From: Daphnia pulex
Taxonomy: Eukaryota > Arthropoda > Branchiopoda > Diplostraca > Daphniidae
DNA: 64,000 nt
Assembly: GCF_021134715.1 (NCBI RefSeq)
Contig: NC_060028.1
Span: forward strand, 8,841,482 to 8,905,481
Reading direction: 5' to 3'
Both the position numbers and the translations under genes were made by a program. The notes beneath the pieces were generated by a model. That model had not been told where the DNA came from, ran no database searches, and worked only from the letters and a program-made list of their open reading frames with translations. Each line of letters begins with the position of its first letter. The stretch's first letter is position 1. Shown here piece after piece: positions 13,092 through 27,212 of this stretch.

Positions 13092-13888
13092 CAATCATCG
13101 TCAAATTTTATATCGGAAAGCATGGCAAAATCAAATTGGGGAACCTCGAGGGGTGCGAGTGTGGGCAGTTCTGTCTCCAAGTCGCTCGATCCTTTTTCCG
13201 TTTCAGGCGAAATCGACTGAGATGATTGTGCAAACTCATCGATGGGTTCGATGGTTTCTAATTGTAAGTCTGTGGTTGTATCTGATTCGCGGCTAAACTG
13301 AAACAGCTGCTCAAGCTGCTGTCTCATTTTTTGAAGGCACTCAATCACCTGGTTGAGGTGTGGGTCCATACTTGTGCATGTATCGGCATGTAGGTGCAAG
13401 GCTGCATCAGCATCTGACAAAGTTCTTTTTCAAAACTTGAAACATTAGACACATTCCTTTCCACTGATACAAGCACTATAACATACCTCATTATTTCCAT
13501 TTGTGTGATTTTGAGCTGCTGATGTGTTTCATGTTGACTTTCCACTGAGCACGAAACTGACCCTAATTTGCCACCTGAGCTATTCATTTTCCTTTTATAC
13601 TTTTCTAGTTGGGCAATTTTGGATTGTAAAAGCCAAACTTGACGAATATGATATTCTTTTTGACAGAGCAGTGACTGTTGAACAGCAGTTAAATCACTTA
13701 AAGTCATTGCACATGTTAGTAGTGTGGAAGCCTTTTCGTGGCATTCGATTGCAGCATCAAGCTTTCCTTGGCGAATTAGTTGTTCTGCTTTTCTTGTCTC
13801 ATAATGTGCCTTTAAAAGTTAAGGATTATGACCCAGCAAACTATATGTGTTTGATTAGACTTACTTGGTTTAAGCTCGAATCTTCCAT
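13091..13888 (-). CDS. NRBF2: Nuclear receptor-binding factor 2 homologue
   Basis: Three exons: 13888-13865, 13809-13487, 13424-13091; 226 residues. The N-terminal MIT-like helical domain is clear: MEDSSLNQAHYETRKAEQLI followed by GKLDAAIECHEKAS matches NRBF2 (AHQQSRRADRLLAAGKYEEA in the human protein). A second part has a leucine-rich helix (HLNQVIECLQKMRQQLEQLF) matching the coiled-coil dimerisation segment, and an acidic proline-containing tail ending SDIKFDDD, like the NRBF2 C-terminus. NRBF2 is the dimeric fifth subunit of the autophagy PI3K complex I (VPS34, VPS15, Beclin 1, ATG14) and raises PI3P production at phagophores. The exon 3 acceptor (AAAAAG|AACTTTG) has a weak pyrimidine tract but is the one that keeps the frame. 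Shorter than human (287). Confidence 0.9.
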
Positions 13889-14754
13889 ATCAGCTGCTGC
13901 ATCTTGTTTTGTCCCATACAAAATCAATTCTCTGGGTATCTTCCAAACAAATTATCCACTCCAGATGCTTATTGTTTGAATGAAAAAAACAAATAATATT
14001 TTAAGAATTGGTAACGATGATTTGTCTTTATCCTGATACCTTTTATCTGGAAAACTTTAGGTTGATGTCAAAACAACTCAGTTGTGTCACATCAGCATTG
14101 TTTTTGGCCAAGGGTAAGAAACTGGAAATGTGCACAACAGATGGCGAAAGGTTTGTTTACCCAATACCCATGCGTCTGCGTCTGTTTCTTTTAATCACAT
14201 TTTTACATCCTGCTTGATGTTTCTAACGTTCCATTCTCTGAAACCCCAAAGGATGAACGCAACACAATAATATTACGTAATGAATTTCGTAAGCATTCAA
14301 GTAACGTGAGTCGGACATTTTATTAGTTTAGCAGATTGCACACAGTGAAACACATTTGGTGCTGGTTGAAGAGATCTAGTTTCCAACAATTTTATCATCT
14401 GTGCTCGAGTTCAATTGCTAATCATCTTCAAGAAATCATCACAGACTACTCTATGATCATGATTGCCAAATCCCTAGGTATGCACAGGTTAGTGTACATA
14501 ACTTACATTTTGTGTCACTTTTTTTGTGTTGAATGACTTCTGGCACTTTATTTAGCAAGTTTCAATAACTGGGAGATAAAAATGTGTATTTCTCTACATG
14601 TTTAGGTATAAGAAGTTGAAATGGTTTTTTAAAGATTGTGGGTAAAATAGTTAAGTTTTAGAAAGAAAACATCCATCATTGGAAATGTGTTTAGAATATA
14701 ATCATGAAGAAGGAAGTGCATGCTAATAGAAATATAGAAGAGTCATTTTTCATC
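13889..14754. other. Intergenic region between NRBF2 and a secreted-protein gene
   Basis: Holds the NRBF2 promoter and the 3' UTR of the downstream minus-strand gene. No further coding signal was seen. Confidence 0.5.
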
Positions 14755-15574
14755 TCAAGGTCTGTTAGGCCTGTTGTATGGATCCTATAATCATGTAAAA
14801 TTGAGTTCATAAATTCTAAATACTATAATTTCAGGGTTATAGTTTAAGTTGAATGCTTACTTCAAATTCCAACCTCTGGATTCCAATTTGATAGATAACT
14901 ATCCCTTCACTTCCCATATCGTTGACCTTAAACATCCCACAATTGTATAATTAACACTCAATAGCAGAATTTGTTATTATCGATTCTTACTTCTGTGGTT
15001 AGGAACTGCGTCCTAGTGGCTTCCACCGGCTTATTGATACTATCTTTCCAGGCACATTCCTCCTCTAATTCTTGCGAAGCCTGTCGAGTAAGTGCGAGGT
15101 TAATCAAATTTCATTTCGAGCTTATACGTAAGAAAAGCCTTAGTATACATACATTTCTAATAGCTCTTTCAATTTTAGCCAATGTGGCAAGCGTTGCCTG
15201 ATCGTTAGATCCCGCCTGAAAAGAAAACGCGTTAATTTACATTTCCTTCGTTGAAGCTAATAAGTTCCTACTGATTTTGGGACATTGGCGATTTTTTGAC
15301 GAAACTTTGTAGTGAGTTGCTCCACTGAATTTTTACAGTTGAGATTTGTAGTCTGGAAACGGGATAAATCTTGTTCCGGAGTAACTTCGCGTTTTTCCCT
15401 TCTCGCCTCATTAAACAATTTCTTTACTTCGTTTAATCCCGGAATAATTCCGTATGTTATGGCCACCGTTTCCACCTCATCGTCAGTAAATTCTTCAATT
15501 TGTACTGCGTAGCCTAACCTTGGCGTCGCCAATAGAATGAATAATATACTCCAAACCAGCCAAGCGGATTCCAT
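14755..15574 (-). CDS. Unrecognised predicted secreted protein
   Basis: Five exons: 15574-15272, 15215-15153, 15080-14991, 14926-14861, 14784-14755; 183 residues. All four introns fall between codons (phase 0) and have GT/AG ends. The ATG has a good context (AAGATGG). Residues 1-23 form a signal peptide with a hydrophobic core (WLVWSILFILLATPRLGYA). The mature part is charged and helical, with a possible dibasic site (RREKREV) and two cysteines (NLNCKNS, EEECAWK) that could pair. It ends DPYNRPNRP. I do not recognise the family; it may be crustacean-specific. The next gene upstream in the same direction also encodes a small predicted secreted protein. Splice sites of exons 4 and 5 are inferred from consensus only. 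Confidence 0.6.
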
Positions 15575-16238
15575 CTTGCGATCTTTAGTAAATCACTAAC
15601 AAATCTTTTACAGGATTTTGGGGTATTGCCCTAAAGTATACGACAGCTAAAAAATTAAATCACCAATAACAAACGGTTCTGATTGAACTGTAAAAACCTG
15701 TAATACAGAACACAATTTTTACCTACAAACAGTTTGCGTGCCACGGTCTCTACCCCAACAGCTTGTGTCTTATATTGTGAGATTTATTTTAAGGTTTCCT
15801 CTTCAACTGGTACTATGAAAGGGTTGTAGGCGGTTTGGGTGCGTTATTCGAGAGTGCAACCACCAGTTACGTGACTAGTTGAAAGATTTTTTCTTTAGCC
15901 ATATGATCTGTTAGTTTGTGCGTGATTTTTCTTCGCTTTTCATCGAATTGTAATTATATCCGATCCCTCGATGTAACAAGTCACAGATGATGAGTAATCT
16001 CTTTTATGACATATTTCACATTTCCGATATTCTTTGGAAACGAATTATTTTGAGTGAAGTGATAGCAATCAGACTTATCGTCATCGTCAACGAAAAAACT
16101 CTTGATGATTCTGATCATAAGTGAGCAGAGCCAATGAGTGGGTTGCATTATTGTAAAGTTATGCTTTATTTCAGCGATGGCCCGTCAATGGTTTACAAAA
16201 TCTTTACGACCATTATTATGTATATTTGTAATCAGTAT
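15575..16238. other. Intergenic region between two small secreted-protein genes
   Basis: No coding exon seen. It should contain the promoter of the gene ending at 14755. Confidence 0.5.
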
Positions 16239-16828
16239 TTAATTCCCTAACTGTTTTGAGAACAGCGAATTGGCGTATTTGTTAGGGAATCCCGTATATT
16301 TTGTAAAGCTATATAATGTATTTCCTTGGCTAGAATGAAACTGGTAAGCTATTTGTGGGTTAGATTGGAGAAATTAATTTGGGAAAATTTTTGTTGCGTG
16401 CAATAAAAGAAGCTAAAAATAAGGAAGAATGTGGTAACAATAAAAGCAATCGATTATCGTAATACCAGGCTGTTTCTGTTGTATTACATTTTCCAACATC
16501 AGGCTGTACCGTACATTTATCTATAAATTAAACACGTTTAAAAAATGTTAAATAACCTATATTTGTCGTGCGATTATTTACCTCGCCAATTATTTTGTTG
16601 TTCCTGTACCCAGCCGTCATAAGATGGACCATTTAATCGACTCCTACTTTCGAGGGGGGGTTTTGGGTCACCAAAAATGGTCAACTTGTAAACCTTTCGA
16701 TTTTTATACCACTCGCTGTACGGAACTGTTGTGCTGTTTTGGCCTACAGTTTTCATCACAAAAAGCAATAAAAGGCCAAGGGTAACAATACCATTTGCTC
16801 TAGTAGATTTCGAGTAATCCGTCCTCAA
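16239..16828 (-). CDS. Kunitz-like secreted protein that has lost cysteines
   Basis: Three exons (16828-16582, 16520-16439, 16308-16239) join in frame to 132 residues. Residues 14-27 are hydrophobic (signal or anchor), followed by NST, a possible glycosylation site. Exon 2 reads DKCTVQPDVGKCNTTETAWY then YDN, the first part of a Kunitz/BPTI domain (C-x-PxxGxC ... WYYD). Exon 3 reads FFTKYTGFPNKYANSLFSKQ, resembling the second half (FxYxGC ... N ... C), but where the fourth, fifth and sixth cysteines are expected there are other residues. Kunitz domains inhibit serine proteases and need three disulfides, so this version is probably not a normal inhibitor. It could be a pseudogene, a divergent relative, or a wrong model for exon 3. 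Confidence 0.4.
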
Positions 16829-18429
16829 TTTCTAGTGTTTTAAGATCTCTAGCGGGTACCGTAAACAAATTAAAATCAATAGATTATGAAGGTGTAAATC
16901 AAGAGAAAGTAGTATATGGACATTATTTTTTCTGTACTTACAAGTTTTTGGTGTTCACGTGTTTTCTGTTAAACAGCTTATGACTGTTTGTATCATGACA
17001 TAGGCCTACATATAATTTCATATTTGTCAAAAATTTTACTAAAATAAGTTGTGGGTGGTTTAATGAAGGTATTCGAGAAGATCAGCCACCCCATTAACTA
17101 CGTGACATTTAGAAATATTTTTGACTAGCTAAATATGATGCGTCAGATTTGACGTGATTTTCTTATGATTGGCTCGAAACAGTCACAGGATAGCTCACTA
17201 ACTATACTTGTTCATCCGATAATTAAATTAATGCTCAAGTAACAAAAATATTTCGTTTCACGTCAAAGCTTTTTTAAAATCTAGTTAAATACCTAAACGT
17301 TATCGAAATTTTTTCAACGTATTTCATAAACATTTGTACGTTACCCTGGCCCCTGGGTAGAAGAAATAGTTTCAGCTTAATTACTTCAGTAATGACACTT
17401 CCCATTCATTTAGAAACTGATATGTTGATCATTAAAGCTGAGGTTCCTAGGCAGCTGTTGCAAATTTCTAGACTTTTTGCTTCTTCTTTTCCCGTTGTTC
17501 CGCTCTACTGGATCATTACTCATTAGCAGCAAGAGCAGCTCTGCAGAATTATTTCTTTAGACTTGATCATACACTGCTAGATGACAGCTGGCAACTGCAA
17601 CAGGTTTATGAGTCCAAAGCCGCTAAAACAGTTTTTCCTTTCGAACTAAATTCGTTTGCTGATTTGATGAAAAATTGTAGGCTTTGCGGTATTCGTTAAA
17701 TTTGTGAAAGTACAGACCAGCAGTCCGACTGTGCTTTCTTTTGATTCGCTGAGAAAATTTTAGCTTTCTAATCTCCTAGTAAAATATATACTTTCTCACA
17801 CATTTCACGATACCTATTCCACTTTCTTGAAGTAGCGTACAATTAAAGTATCTAATTATTGATCAGGATACGTAAATAAGAAACTTTTATAGGTTGAAAT
17901 CAAATTGGCCGAAATAATCGTATCTTCTACTAAAAATCCGGTCATTCTTTGAATTTCTAATACTACTACAAATTTCACAATTCGAGAGGAATTTTTCAAG
18001 TACTTGTTAATTGTTTTTTTTTCCTCACAAAAACCGCCAAAAGCGAATTCGGAATGCGGCAGTACGGCAATGTGGCAAAGTAGTGTTCAGAGTGGGCGTG
18101 ACCCAAATCTTGATATATCCAAGAAACGATTTTTGACACCCAAAGAGTGATATTTTTCAATCTTATTGAATGCTGAAACTCAATACAAGTGACTCATCAA
18201 TGTGTACAGATTCCTAGATTTCACCAAAGAAAGTCCTCCTCCTCTTCCTAACAATTTTGCTGGAACTTCAGTGTTGCCTGCAAATCACAACAGCATGCAC
18301 CGTCTTTGTTTATAGACGCATTTCATCGATCGTGTGTCGCGTAGGTGTCCTATATTCCTTCTGCTGTATACAGTTTATTTATAGATTTTTGGAAATGTAT
18401 TTATATTTATATTTTTTTTTCAGTTTGAA
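16829..18429. other. Intergenic region with the 5' leader of the TBC gene
   Basis: AT-rich with no coding signal. A pyrimidine-rich acceptor (TTTTTTTTCAG) just upstream of the TBC start codon (about 18411-18421) implies a noncoding first exon somewhere in 18000-18360. Confidence 0.45.
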
Positions 18430-20677
18430 ATGGAGGAGGAAGGAAATGGACTATTGATTACTCCAAAAATGTATGAAATCTGCCAGACTTGTAATAACCA
18501 GAAGAAGAAAGCTGAAAATCAACTTGTCAATCAGGAATCGTTTGAATCAGGCACTGTCCAAGGCCAAACATTTAGTAAAGAAAAAGTTAAAGCAAGTTTA
18601 ACAAATCCGTTTAGCAACAAGTTGCACAATTTCAAACAAATCTTTGAAAGCACCAAGAACAATTCTACAAGCACAGAATGCTTTGAGAAAAAAGGACTCT
18701 TGCAGAGGATGCACAGCCTCTCTCTACTCAAGTCAAAGGAAAAAATCACAGATCCAGTTAGTCAAATTATCGAAGTGTGCCAGTGTGATAATGGAATGAC
18801 TGAAAATATTGATACAAGATTTCACACCTGGCCTGAAAGAGGCAGGGACAAAGTCAAGAGTCCGAAGAAGACATCAGTGGAAACTCACAAAGAAGTTGAT
18901 GATGGCATTTCTGATGATGTTTTTCAGGAAGAATTGCCTGTTGTACATGATCCTTATAGTAAACAAATAAGAGTTGTACAAGCCGAAGTACTGAAGGATG
19001 AACAGCTATTCAAGAAAGAGATGGGGCATAGACGACAACCAAGCTTGCTTAGTAATGTAAGCAGCACAGGAAGTGAAGTCCATTTGCCACTGATGCCATT
19101 GAACAGTAACCCTCACTCTCACACCAGTTTGTCGAGTTTGAGTAACTATAGTTCATCCACAGACTTTACTGAACACACAAATTCTTTGGAACGTTCCTGC
19201 GAACCTCCTCGATTCGGGCTAGCTTCGTTTTGGACACGTGCGTTCACTCGCAAAACAGACAACGATCATTCAGCTGCATCATGGAAACTTTTCAGTCGAA
19301 CTAGTTTCTTTCAAAAATCTCGAAGTGGGCAAAGTAGTTGCAGCAGTCTCAACAGTAGTAGTAGCCCGACCTTGAACCCACGAAGTATCGGCTCTACTGG
19401 TCTAATATTGCATAGTCGCCCTTCTTTCCTGCCGGCAAAGTGCCCAGAAGAAGAGCTTCATCATCAGATCTTACATCACAAGCTCTTGGAAGAATCTCAA
19501 CGTAGAGAGCAAACCAAACTTCAAGTATGAATACGCTTTTCCTTTTTTTTTAACCTATTTCAGTCCATATTGTTACTAATGTATTACTGGCTTTATAGGA
19601 AAAGGAAAAACGAATTGAAGAGCTGTGTAAACAAGAAGAGCAAGTTGCTGCTGCCACAAAAATCTGGACATCAGAAATCCTTCCACAATGGGAGATAACA
19701 CGCAAATTGCGTAAAACTCGTGACCTTTGGTGGCAAGGATTGCCTCCTTCTGTACGTGGTCAGGTGTGGAAACTCTCCATTGGAAATGACCTTAACGTTA
19801 CTCCTGAGTTATTCGCGTTGTGTCTTGAACGAGCCAAAGAGAAGTTGATCAACTGCGACGGTGTGGGCCTAGAGAGCAGCGTTGAAGGGATCAAGTTAGA
19901 TCTTTCCAGGACATTCCCTCATTTGGGAATTTTTCAGAAAGGGGGACCTTATCACAACGTTCTTGGTGATCTGCTGAGCGCCTACGTTTGTTTTCGACCA
20001 GATATCGGTTACGTCCAAGTATGTCATTATATACGGGTTGATTGCTATTTGTTCTTTACTGACATACTTTTGTTTGTTTTTAGGGCATGTCTTTTCTAGC
20101 CGCGACGCTCTTGCTCAATCTGGAAGTTTCAGATGCCTTTATCAGTTTCTCCAACCTCCTCAACCGCCCTCTTCTCCATGCTTTCTTCCGCCTCGATCAC
20201 GCAAAGATGGCGGACTTCTATGCCGGCTTTGAAGCTCTGCTCAAATCTCAGCTTCCCAAAGTCTATTCGCACTTTCTGGCGTTGAATCTCACACCAGATC
20301 TGTATCTTCAGGAATGGATCTATACTCTATATTCTCGTTCATTGCCTCTTGATCTTGCTTCAAGAGTATGGGATGTTTACTGTAGAGATGGGGACGATTT
20401 GATATTTCGAATTGCAATAGGTACCATTCTTATCTTGAATAATCAACTATCCTGCTCGACTTTAACGTGATTTATTGATACAGGTATATTGAAATTGTAC
20501 GAGTCTACTTTACTAGAATCGGACTTTATCCATTCCGCTCAGTTGCTGACCAATCTACCTGAAGACATTGACGGGATCAAGCTTTTCAAAATCGTCGAAC
20601 AAATTGGCGCTTACCAAGAGAAATCTCGTTTTACACAAATGTTAACTCATCACTTTAAAGTGAAAGGTCATACGTAA
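18430..20677 (+). CDS. TBC1D14: TBC1D12/TBC1D14-type Rab GTPase-activating protein
   Basis: Four exons: 18430-19524, 19599-20018, 20084-20420, 20484-20677; 681 residues, close to human TBC1D14 (693). The first 365 residues, from one large exon, are Ser-rich and disordered. A Glu/Lys coiled segment follows, then the TBC domain (about 400-640): [20 protein letters not shown], the arginine finger in [25 protein letters not shown], the glutamine finger in YVQGMS, and [20 protein letters not shown]. Both catalytic fingers are present, so GAP activity is possible. The C-terminal [15 protein letters not shown] matches TBC1D12/14. In animals TBC1D14 controls recycling-endosome traffic to autophagosomes through RAB11 and TRAPPIII; TBC1D12 is a close paralogue and an arthropod gene may be ancestral to both. 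The start follows a strong acceptor. Confidence 0.94.
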
Positions 20678-21569
20678 AATTCAACAAACATCACAACCTC
20701 AAGAGATTGGTATTGCGGAGCTTGTACTCATTCGTGTCTTCCGTCAAATACTCTGAGACTGAATATTGATGTGTAAATCCTATAAGTGTAAATTGTTCAT
20801 TATGTAAAGCCTGTTATTTTTGAAGAATGTTTATGTATCCATTCGCTTGTATTTTTAATGCACTATCGGTGCATATATGCGATCATGTTGATGTTGGTAA
20901 CGATCAGTATGATTGGGATTTTGTTTTAGACAGCACCTGTCTGTATAGGCCACACAATTCTGGCTGGGCACATTGTAAAGCAGGACAAAACTTTCTGTCC
21001 AATCTATTTACTTAATACATGAATTCCATCGATTACTGAAACTTCACATTTTTTATAGGTCGTTATAGATTACAGAACCTAAGTAAAGTTAAATTTCAGT
21101 ACAAAGAATCGTCACTTATTTGTTTCGAATTTTAGGAAGAATGCAAACTAGATAACGAAAGTTTAAGTGGAAGTAGCATCAATAAAATAAAATACGTAGT
21201 TTTCTGGTGAAGATATTACAGTCTTTTTAAAATAGTTTGAAATGAGCAAAATTATGTAACACGTACGTTCATAATAAATAGTAATTTTAATACGATAAAA
21301 AAAAAACTACTACTTGTTTGTATTGCGCGGGTAATCGAGGCCAAACGCGATACCCGATACTTGATAAACGTTGTGACCCAAGAGTCGATATATCGCGAAC
21401 TGGCAACATTTGTGATCTGACAGTCATATGATCGAGAGAACCCGTGACTTTCATCAGAGGGAAGAGTAGAACTTCTAGACTGACACTGAGTTCTCTTCGG
21501 TCACTGTTAAAGTTCAGTACTTGAGTTCCGTATTTTCCAACAAATTTCGGAGAGCAAAAGAAACTGAAA
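20678..21569. other. TBC1D14 3' UTR and V-ATPase B promoter
   Basis: AATAAA-type signals occur near 21181-21192 (AATAAAATAAAAT). The remaining approximately 380 bases hold the V-ATPase B promoter and 5' UTR. No coding exon seen. Confidence 0.5.
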
Positions 21570-23483
<1,914 letters not shown>

Positions 23484-24990
23484 GGACACTATAAATTGAG
23501 TTGGTATCCCATACGGTTGATTAGATAATAATTCCCTTTCCGCATTTGCGTCCTTTCAATAATTCCATTCTTTTTATTGTGTTGATTGGTGGGAATTTCC
23601 TTTGAGTAGCGAACAATTTCGTGTTCAGTTCTAGTATCGAGATGGACTTGTTGCCAATGTGAAATCTGGATGTGCTCTGAAAATTGTGTCCTGTTTATTA
23701 TTATTTTTTTTTTTTTGTTAAATACATTTAATGTCTATCCATATTTAAAATTATCACTTTTCTACGGCTACCAAATATTTCTAACCTGCAACATTGATGA
23801 TTGGTGATTGAAATTTATTGGCATGTAACTAAATATCCTTCCAGAACAATCCCTCACCATTCTTCCATGGACTTCATCCGTCGGTAGAAGCCGACGAGGG
23901 ATTACTGAATTCCCAAGACTAATAAATTATGCTAGTTAGTTTCGTACCCAATCCGGAACTAACCGCAGAATTTGGGCGATAAAAGATTGTGTATTATTAT
24001 TCTCATTTTGTTTCATGGTTTAAAATTGTAGTTTTTAAATATGCAGTCAAAAGAAGGATTTCGTTATTTGAAGTCGGTAAGATTTTGTAACTTGTGAGGG
24101 AATTTTGTCTGGACATCTATCATAATGGAAAAGACTCGAAAGATCGAGCTTGTATATCTTTCCGCCAACACCTCTTCTTGTCAGATTTGAAATACTGCCA
24201 AATGTTAAGTCTTCTTTCTTGAAAATAGATGGCGTTTTGTTGGAAATTTGTCTGGGCATCTATGAACATGTTGGAAAAGACTCGAAAGAGTTTGTATCTT
24301 TCTTCTTTCCTCCTCTTTTTGTCATGAAATACTGCCAAATGTTAAGTATTATTCTTTATCGGAAATAGATGGCGTTTTGTTATTATTTAGTAGTTTTCTA
24401 CTATCATTTGGAGTAGAAGCATGAGTAGAAGCATTGATAAGAGCTCTTTTCTGGCAATTTATTGACTTGTTATTATGATAGTAGCGAGATTGTGATTTTC
24501 CATATTAATGAAACCGAAAAACTTAATGAATTACAGCCCTGTGGTGTAATGCATGGTCTATTTTCAAAAAAAAACAATTACTGTCGGCCGGCCCCGGCCA
24601 TTATCAGCAAGTCTTCATTCATTCTACAAAACACCCAGGTCAATAGGCAACAGTTTTTTTGTATTCCTTGCAGTCACTCTAAATAGAAATGTTTCAACAA
24701 CACAGTGCATTCAGCTTTGCAAGTTTCAACAAATTATAACTCAGTACTCAACTTCACACCAAGATCTTAAAATAATTTTGGTCATGAAATCAATAATTAT
24801 TAGTTTGGAAAAAGCCCAAAAGCCCTCTCGATGGTAGAATATTTGCAAATTGCAAAAATCGATCATCAAAAATCGCAAACATCCCTTAAAAATTCGAAAA
24901 AAGGGCTGTCACTAGGTGGCTAGTGTGTTTAGGGATTGAACTATTCAGCCCTAGTGTGTTGGTATCAACTCATCATAGTTTTCAGACGAT
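23484..24990. other. Region after V-ATPase B with an imperfect tandem duplication
   Basis: Starts with the V-ATPase B 3' UTR. Two divergent copies of a unit of about 141 bases follow (listed separately). No coding gene seen; the open frames there are products of the repeat. Confidence 0.5.
24100..24382. repeat. Imperfect tandem duplication, unit about 141 bases
   Basis: Copy 1 (about 24100-24241) and copy 2 (about 24242-24382) share TTTGTCTGG, GGAAAAGACTCGAAAGA, GAAATACTGCCAAATGTTAAG and end in ATAGATGGCGTTTTGTT. Divergence is about 15-20 percent by eye. Each copy carries one AGATGGCG. Confidence 0.75.
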
Positions 24991-24999
24991 AAAGTAGCA

Positions 25000-26617
25000 T
25001 TCATTCTTTTTCTTCCGAGACGCTGGCCGAGAAGGTTACTCTAGTTATTGCTGGGTACTTTCTTTCCTGACAATCTGACATTGTTCTTCATAAAAGAAGG
25101 TAATTGCTGCTTTAATGCTTGATGTAAATGTATTTTATCGTTAATTTGAGGGCAAGTGGGTAACATGACTTAAATACTTGCGAATTCCATGTGGCCATGC
25201 CTGTTGTCACTTCTCAAAGTTCTCAAAATGTCATCTCTTGCTGCGTGTTGCACGTTTCGTCGCGTGTGAAAGTACTTTAGAACAGTACAAGTAATAATGT
25301 TGAGTAACTTGATAGTTCTAAGACTTTGTTTCCACATTAAAATTCTGTGATTTAGTTTCTGATAGAAATTGAATATTTTAAAATACCAATTTCATACATT
25401 TGTAATCTTAAGTTACACATCAGTTGCAAATATTTTTTGTGATTTGTTTGGTGAATTTTTTCAATTAAGAGATGCACTTGAATTAAGTTTGGAAGACATG
25501 CACTATATTTAATAATAATTTGAAAAGTCTTACTAATCTATTTTATTTTGTGACAGGTTGGTGGAGATCGTTCTCAACATGAAGTGCCAAGTCAACAAGT
25601 GCCTGTGATGAGGTCTACCATGTTCTGAGATGAAAATGTGCAGAAAACAGGAAATCTGAAATGGTAACATCTACTTGTAATAAGGCAACTTCAGTGGGTT
25701 AGCATTTTGCTTAAATTTTTAGTCATTGTAGAGTTCTTTGCTTAGAGTTTACTTGAATTGGGCATCAAATTCTTGATTTAGAAGACATGACATCTAACTG
25801 CTTCAAGTAAATAGCCTTTGTGAAAAGACTTTCATTGGCTTGTGAAAAGTTGTAATTTTTAAACTTTTTTTTCTTACACAAAACTGAATTTCCCCTTTTT
25901 ATTTGTTTGTAAGTGTTCTCGGTTTATTAATGTTCTTTTGCTTTGTAGGATTCCTTGGTCAGTCTGGAGCTGTTAATGGTGGTGATGTCTGGTGTGCAGT
26001 GGTGTGGCAGTTATTTTCTGATCGAGAGATGAACTGAAATGGATCTTTTGAGGACTTGCAGTTCAACTTCAGACTTCAATTTACCATGTTGGTGTCCATG
26101 CAGTGTTGAGCTTTTGTGCAAGATAGTTGGTGTTGCCTGATGGTTGTCTGGCATTTGTTGTCTCTTGCTACCTGTACCCACATTGAGGTAATGCTGGATG
26201 AAATGTTTTATTTAATTATTGATTTGAACTAAATATCTGTTTTTGTTTCAGTTCAATCGGATGCTGCCGTTCCACACTTGATCCACTGGTGAAGCTGAGG
26301 AGAAGTTGCTGAAATTCAAGACTAAAAATTATTTAAATTTAGACCAATTAAAAATGCATATCTTTTGTCCCTTTTCCCTAAGTAAAACATGTCCTCAGTT
26401 GGTTGTGTGAAATTCAGTAATGTTATGATGGAATATGGAGTTGCAATGAGATTTGATAATTCTATGAGAGATTCGTTAAACTACAAACTTAAATGATCCA
26501 ATTAACTACTTCCTCCATAACAATTCTTAACGTTTTGCTCTAAATCAGAAACATGACCTTAAAAATAAATTATTGAAACCAACATTTTTCTACTATTTAT
26601 TATTATCTTTACCAATA
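25000..26617 (+). ncRNA. Spliced transcript without a long ORF (candidate lncRNA)
   Basis: Consensus splice sites define at least four exons: one ending at 25099 (GAAG|GTAATT), 25557-25663 (GTGACAG| ... ATG|GTAACA), 25949-26187 (TTTGTAG| ... GAG|GTAATG), and one from 26252 (TTTTGTTTCAG|) to poly(A) signals near 26563 and 26612. No frame stays open through them. Exons 2 and 3 share an ordered set of short motifs: GTGATG, then TTCTGA, GAGATGAA and CTGAAATGG, which resembles the C/D/C'/D' box order of box C/D snoRNAs but in exons, without an evident terminal stem. Transcription start unknown. It converges on the minus-strand transcript at 27.5-29.3 kb. Confidence 0.4.
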
Positions 26618-26873
26618 AAATGAATATATACCTCATTTCCTGCCCAAATTTTTATTAATTTCTAAATTTTGCTAAAAACAACCCACCATTATTTTTTTTT
26701 ACTAAGTCTTTTTCGCAAAAAATTGGCGATGTTCATTGTTCCACTTTTTTTCTTCTAATTAAAATTTGAAACCACTTTTATATACATTTTATTTTTTTTA
26801 TTTATTTTAACACAATCTCATATATATTTTGTGGCCCCCAGGGAGGGGGGGGCCTGTGACTTTCCCAACCGCG

Positions 26874-26896
26874 ATAATAACATGTGCCGTTATTAT
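26874..26896. repeat. Perfect 8-bp inverted repeat
   Basis: ATAATAAC (26874-26881) and GTTATTAT (26889-26896) are exact reverse complements around a 7-base loop, between the two convergent noncoding transcripts. Confidence 0.7.
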
Positions 26897-27036
26897 TTTG
26901 TTGGTGCAGAAAGCCGGAATTTAATCTAGCAGTTGTCGACTGTATCAAAACTGACATAGAATCAGTTTGCCACAATCGTATACTGCCCAAGTAAAACAAA
27001 AAGACAACAGATGAAACCAATTCAACCATTTTGCTC

Positions 27037-27212
27037 ACTGGCAGAGCAAAACCATAAATAAAAATGGATAAAAATATTTCAAGTCAGCAACACGGGATGA
27101 CTGGCAGGGCAAAATACACAAATGAGAACAGAGAAAAATATTTAAAGTCAGCAACCCGGATACCACTGGCAACTTCAGGCTACTTCAGGCTACTTCAGGC
27201 TACTCCAGGAGA
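27037..27212. repeat. Short direct repeats
   Basis: A unit of about 65 bases occurs twice (about 27037-27100 and 27100-27168), sharing ACTGGCAG, AAAATATTT and AAGTCAGCAAC. It is followed by a tandem 10-mer CTTCAGGCTA, about three copies at 27172-27203. Confidence 0.7.

Noticed and set aside
21418-21434. E-box-like TCATATGA as a CLEAR (TFEB) site before V-ATPase B
   Set aside because: The CLEAR core is GTCACGTGAC; CATATG differs at the central bases, so the match is not supportable.
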